A DNA stretch of 64,000 nt. Origin: Pezicula radicicola (lineage: Eukaryota; Ascomycota; Leotiomycetes; Helotiales; Dermateaceae). Positions within the stretch are counted from its first letter, which is position 1. The number at the start of each line of letters is the position of its first letter. A program made the position numbers and the translations under genes. Shown in pieces: positions 59,240-64,000 of the stretch. A model generated the notes under the pieces. It was not told the DNA's origin. It saw only the letters and a list, made by a program, of their open reading frames with translations, and searched no databases. The stretch spans positions 871,120 through 935,119 of the forward strand of contig PDUO01000024.1 of NCBI GenBank assembly GCA_003008705.1. The letters are read 5' to 3'.

Positions 59240-61084
59240 TCAATACACATACCGAAAGGTTTTTTTCTGTTCCCAATCCGTCAAATCATGAAATCCTTCA
59301 TCACGATCCAGATTAACTGGATCGAGACCCTCGACAGCAACAAGCCTATCTCGCCTCCTGTTCTCCCACATTAAATAAGCCTGGAAGATCCAACAGAAAA
59401 CAACGAGCAATGAACAACACACAAAAAATGCAATAAAAGCGGTTCGGTACACAGGTGCTTCGTCAGCTTTGAACAATTGGGGTCCTGAAACTTGGCCGGT
59501 ACAATACCCCATGAACAATATGGCTGCGATTGTAGTTTTCTTTGTGTAGCCTGCCATATTGCCTGATATCATTGCCATCCCCATATTAGATGGTAAACCA
59601 TGAGTTTGGATGATGTAGAAAGAGAGGAGACGGCCGATTTTATTGCTTGTTGGAAGTTTGTAGAGGAGGACCGAACCGATGATGGCAGGGATTTGGGAGA
59701 CTTTTTCGTTTAAGTCAGCGGCCTGTATGAACAGAAATATTATTACTTGTAACTTACTCCACGAGATATGCAGACGTGTGTCTGGCCATCTGGTAGCGAT
59801 TCTCCCAGCAGCCAAGTAGCTGATCAACTGGACAACACCTAGCGGCATATTGAGTAAAGTCGTGTTGAGTGAACTAAAACCAAATCCTTTGATCACAATA
59901 GATCCGAAAGACGAAACTCCTCCAGAAGGAATAGTACCAAGGACCATGATGGAGAACGAGAACCAAGTAAAAGGATCGCGGAGGCATTCCCAGAATTGGT
60001 ACCATTTCCACAGGTTGTTGGAAATTCCTGTTTTGTTCAAGCGGATTCGCTCTATTGCGAGTGTTTTGTCGGTATCAGAGAGCCAACGAGCATTCATAGG
60101 CGTATCTGGAAGATAATATAGTAGGAAGCAGCCATCTAGTCAGAAGCTCTGAGTTAGTTTACTTTTTCTAGATATTATTGGGAGCAACTCAGAAGCAATG
60201 AGCAACTGAACTTAGTAAGGGCAACCTTACAAACGATCGTGATAGCCCCAAAGATTACGAAAAACCATATCCAAGGGCTAGTATCACGGTACTGGATGTG
60301 TCCTATGCCATAACCGATAAGGCCACCGAAGATAGAACCAAGGGAAAGTCCCAAATTCCACCAGTTAGTGCGCTCTGGTTGTTCATCGCGCGTGTACCAC
60401 ATTGATGTGAGAATCATGAAAGCTGGGTTAATGCAAGACTCGACACAGCCGAGAAGTGCTCGTACAATCATGAGTGACGTGAAATTCTTACACGCGGCTG
60501 TACACATCAGGAGAATTCCCCATATTATTACACTGACGGAAAGATATCGACCCAGAGGGAATATCTGCATTAAGCGACCAACAACTGGCTGCGAAACTAG
60601 GTATGCTGCGTATTGTTATTAATTGTCATTCATAAGGATGTCAGTTATCTGTACCTAAATAGAAAACTGATCCGCTAGCCCAGCTATACTGACTACTACT
60701 CATGTTCTATAGAAATGTTAGAGGGCACAATCTCCAAATATACTCTGACTCTGACATACTAAGTCGTCTAAAAGGTTAAAGTTGACTGAATAGGACAGCG
60801 CATTCTTGTCCATGAAATTAAGAGCGAGCGTGAATATCATCTGTAAGGTGTTAAAAACATATGAGTCTATTAAGTGATATTGAGTTACACACCATGGGCA
60901 GAAGACGTGTATCAATAATTCGAAGGATTCTCTTGCTATCTTCGGGAGACACTGGTCCGCTGGTGCCATGTTGTTGCAGAAACTTGAGGGCTTTGTCGTC
61001 TCTTTCTGTCACGAAGATATCTTTTTCCAGGCGAACATCTGCACCGACCTGAGTTTCATTGGTACTAATCTCTTTTTCTGCCAT
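59240..61084 (-). CDS. MFS transporter, anion:cation symporter family (allantoate permease/Dal5-, Tna1-like)
   Basis: Plasma-membrane importer for a small organic anion (allantoate, nicotinate, pantothenate, ureidosuccinate or similar). Exons (minus strand) 61084-60893, 60840-60760, 60706-60655, 60605-60231 and 60135-59240 give 531 aa with exact phases. Features: N-tail EISTNETQVGADVRLEKD, TM1 TLALNFMDKNALSYSVNFNL, YSWASGSVFYLAYLVSQPVV, LMQIFPLGRYLSVSVIIWG, RALLGCVESCINPAFMILTS, and MWYTRDEQPERTNWWN (loop typical of the family). Further on are GCFLLYYLPDTPMNARWLS and HGLPSNMGMAMISGNMAGYT then KKTTIAAILFMGYC. The C-tail ends DLTDWEQKKTFRYVY. An in-frame ATG at 61132 would add 16 residues. Divergent from the amidohydrolase gene. 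A decayed copy of its 3' end lies at 54630. Confidence 0.88.
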
Positions 61085-61467
61085 AACTGCTGCTGCGGGT
61101 CTTCGGCCTGTCAAATCGGAAGGCAATGTCACAGCGACAAAAAGAACAGGATACTTCTACTGCAGGAAGATAGAATCAACTTGCCATCCCTATATATATT
61201 TGGATCCCTTATCTTCGGACTCATGTGTCTTCAAACTCGTATCGTGATCGTAAGTTATGCAGTGGCGGCACCCCACTTTTGGGCTTCGAAAAGACCCGAC
61301 AAGATTTCCCATTTAGGAATTTTAGCGACCCGAGCAGCAGCGTAGCCAGCCTACCATCACCACAAAATTATACTGAAATAAATCTCCCGTCTCTTCTCCA
61401 ACAAGTCTGACGTTGGAGATATCGTTGAGATAAGGAGAATTTTAATTTCAGTCGTCAATAATCCACC
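61085..61467. promoter_or_regulatory. Divergent promoter (MFS transporter / amidohydrolase)
   Basis: A 383-bp region shared by two outward-facing genes; co-regulation of an anion importer and an amidohydrolase would make sense but is inference. TATATATTTGG occurs at 61191-61201, and GATAAG at 61429-61434 lies about 35 bp before the amidohydrolase start. GATA factors govern nitrogen catabolism in fungi. Confidence 0.4.
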
Positions 61468-64000
61468 ATGAAAGGCCTCGTGGAAAAGCAGTGGAAGTCT
61501 AGAAACCGCAACGAGTACGATTGGACTAATTATCGTCGCTTAGGACTCGCTATTGCATTCGCATTATTGTTCCTCGGTCTACAAAACTTGCTTGGAATAA
61601 GATCACCTACACTTGATGAAGAGCCCCGAAGCACTATTAGCTTTGAGGAATTCAAAGCTGGGCGCCTAAAATGCCTTGCGGACCAACAGCGACCGGAGGT
61701 TGACTATAATCTTGCTGCTGTTCGACTTGACCGACTTCAACAGCAGACGTGCGGCGGAAAACGATCCATTTGGAAGAACGCTACGCTCATTGATGGCGAT
61801 GGCAAAGTCAGTAAATCGGTCAATATATTCCTCTGTGGAGGACTTATTGAAAAAGTTCAGCCTGTTTCCTTATCCGGAGACTTTGTGGACTCCGAAATCG
61901 TCGACGTGGAAGGACGGTTCGTGACTCCAGGGCTTGTTGAGATGCACTCTCACGTCGGAGTACGCGAGATTCCACAGTTATGGGCCAACGAGGACGTGAC
62001 TGAATTATCCGCCCCTATAACTCCTTGGGCTCGTGCTATCGACGGTTTCAAGGCTTATGATGTTGGAGTAGACTTGGTTGCAAGCGGAGGAGTGACGACC
62101 TCTCTTGTTCTCACCGGCGCCCAAAGTATCATTTCCGGTGAAGGCTACGTCTTCAAGATGAAGAGAGGAGACTCGCCTTATGCCACGCTTGTCAATAGCT
62201 CGGCAGATATTGGTGGAAAACCTCAGCGATATCTCAAAATGGCTTTGGGCGAGAATATCAAGTTGACATTCGAGAATCGAGGTGGTCCTACTACTCGGGA
62301 AGGAATCTCCTTTTATTTGCGACGTGCACTTGAGCAAGCAGAGAATCTTCGAAGAAGACAAGATTCGTGGTGCAATGCCTTTGGAAATGACGACACTCCA
62401 TCTTTGCCAAGTAGCTCATACCCAACTTCACTAGAGTTGCAAACGCTGGTAGACCTCCTCCGTGGCGACATCCGTCTCAATGTACATTGCTACGAAACAG
62501 AAGATGTCTATTCGCTTTTTTCTCACAGTGATGAGTTTGGCTTCAACGTCTCGGCCGTCCATCATGCTCTTGCATCACATCTTATGATTAGTGAACTGAA
62601 AAAGCGTGATGTCACGGTGGCCACTTTTTCCAATGAGTGGGGCTTCAAGAAAGAGCTCTATGATACCAGTTTCTACTTACCAAAAGCCCTTGCCGACGCT
62701 GGAATACCACTCGCACTGACAACGGATCACCCGGCCGAGTATGGAAAACTGCTAATGTACGAGGCGCAGGTTGTTCATCATTACGGAGTCAACGACGAGC
62801 TTGCTATCGCTTCATTGATATCAGTTCCTGCTAAGTCACTTGGTCTCGACAATAGACTTGGTTACGTGCGACCCGGATACGATGCTGATTTGGTGGTTTG
62901 GGATAGACATCCTCTTCGGCAGGCTGCTTCGCCTTTGCTAGTCATAATTGAGGGAGAAGTTGTAGCTAACGCAAGTGTGCGTCTGTGGGCGAAGGAGCAA
63001 CCGGCCGCTTCAACTTCACCACCAACCTCGAGGTCCCAACAAGTGACCAATAGTTCCTCTTGTTTTTCGGGGCAGAAGAATGTTGTTGTCCAAGGCATTG
63101 CAGTGGACCTCGTTCATACTGAGAATTCAGATATGCATTTCGTGGACGGGTTGCCTGAGCTTGCTACAGCAGTAATTCGCAATGGAAAGCTGGAGTGTGT
63201 GGGCCGGGTGCAATGTCGGCTCCTAGGAGAATCGTTGGTTGCGAACGAGAAGTTTCCTACTCTAAATGTGACGAATGGCCATATTCTACCAGTGATTCCC
63301 ACTCCAACTGTTTCAAATCCGAAGCGCTAATAATATTATGTAGGGCCTGACTATGGTTACTAGACAATACGGAATGGGCGAGATGCCGTACGAGGCCTCA
63401 TCTATGGATGGTAAGAATAACGGCGATGAAATTGAGTCCCCTTCATTCGCAAAAGATGCACTTCGGTTTGGAGAGGGCCACATGGATCATGCTCATCGAG
63501 GAGGTGTCACTCGCTTAATAACTCCTCCGATGACTGATGGTTTCTTCCATGGAATTAGCTCTGCTTTCCGGACAGGTGCCTCAAGCGGTAAGTGCAGTAT
63601 TCCGTGAGCAGTGGGAGGAATAGCTTACTGTTTTACCACAGTGTTGGACGTTGAAGCAATTTCTGTTCCGGACTGCGCTCTACATTTTACCATTGGACAC
63701 TCCGGGAAACGTAAGTCATATGAGCTATTCACCACAGCCCAGTCTAACTTATTCAAAATAGAATCATCTATACCAGCAGTTTCAAGACAGCTGCGACTCC
63801 TCCGCGAGATTTTTACAACTAAACAAGCAATGCATCCGCTTTATGAGAAGGCTGCAAAGGGCAACTTTCCGGTGGTCATCCACACAGATAACAAAGACAT
63901 CATTGCCCAAATCATTAAGCTCAAGCAAGATACGGGCGTCGATTTGATTGTTATGGGTGGAGCAGAAGCCCACCTGTTAGCATCATCGCTTGCAGCCATC
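61468..64000 (+). CDS. Amidohydrolase-superfamily protein, membrane-anchored (3' end outside window)
   Basis: Metal-dependent hydrolase of the imidazolonepropionase-like/composite-domain amidohydrolase group. Exons 61468-63291, 63344-63587, 63642-63710 and 63762 onward, at least 792 codons; it runs off the right edge still open. A type II signal anchor (RLGLAIAFALLFLGL, residues about 25-40) precedes the lumenal or extracellular part. Metal-site motifs are VTPGLVEMHSHVG (HxH), VHCYETED, and LTTDHPAEYG with the catalytic Asp. RPGYDADLVVWD closes the barrel, as in the superfamily. A second half follows (NGHILPGLTMV), so the chain has a tandem, pseudo-duplicated layout seen in large fungal amidohydrolases. 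Asn-rich glycosylation sites occur throughout. The substrate is unknown. Confidence 0.85.

Noticed and set aside
59240..60097. An additional intron (GTAAGTTACA...CAG, about 59744-59723) in the MFS C-terminal half
   Set aside because: Only 30-40 nt, and splicing would create a stop; reading through keeps the family sequence in frame.

Overview
This window looks like nuclear DNA of a filamentous ascomycete (Pezizomycotina). Genes carry several short introns (about 45-95 nt, GT...AG, with CTAAC/CTGAC-type branch sites). Families are typically fungal: CFEM/PTH11-like receptors, Zn2Cys6 regulators, a HET-domain protein, a heme-thiolate peroxidase, and DHA, OPT and allantoate-permease-type transporters. 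AT-rich relics with a C-to-T bias resemble repeat-induced point mutation (RIP). A Leotiomycete is plausible, but that is inference. There is no sign of bacterial, organellar or telomeric sequence. Exon coordinates given were worked out by hand; in most genes the exon lengths and phases add up exactly.

Left part (1-19 kb): an MFS transporter, an SDR oxidoreductase and a small Cys-containing protein. Then comes a secreted heme-thiolate peroxidase with a 28-residue tandem repeat, a CFEM plus seven-TM PTH11-like receptor, a Zn2Cys6 regulator, and a second PTH11-like protein without CFEM. This part is seeded with miniature inverted-repeat elements. One family has three copies: two inside introns and one upstream of a gene. 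A second, TA-flanked family has two copies that bracket the second PTH11-like gene.

Middle part (19.9-28.2 kb): pseudogenes of a salicylate-hydroxylase-like FAD monooxygenase and of a flavin-dependent halogenase lie beside an intact Zn2Cys6 regulator and a divergent 14-TM-type efflux pump. The set reads as the remains of a halogenated secondary-metabolite cluster whose regulator and pump survive. It is followed by 3 kb of AT-rich DNA holding a RIP-degraded Tc1/mariner element.

Right part (31-64 kb): an OPT oligopeptide transporter, a secreted CE1-like esterase, a TPR remnant next to a HET-domain gene, and a large coiled-coil protein with duplicated modules. Next are a CorA/Mnr2-type Mg2+ transporter, a class-C beta-lactamase-fold hydrolase with two apparent non-GT splice donors, a very small Cys/His-rich protein and a kinase-like protein with a lost P-loop. 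The window ends with a dynamin-like GTPase carrying a nucleoporin-like GLFG tail, an allantoate-permease-type MFS transporter (with a decayed second copy of its 3' end nearby), and a membrane-anchored amidohydrolase that runs off the right edge. Apart from the divergent pairs, each gene appears to be its own transcription unit.
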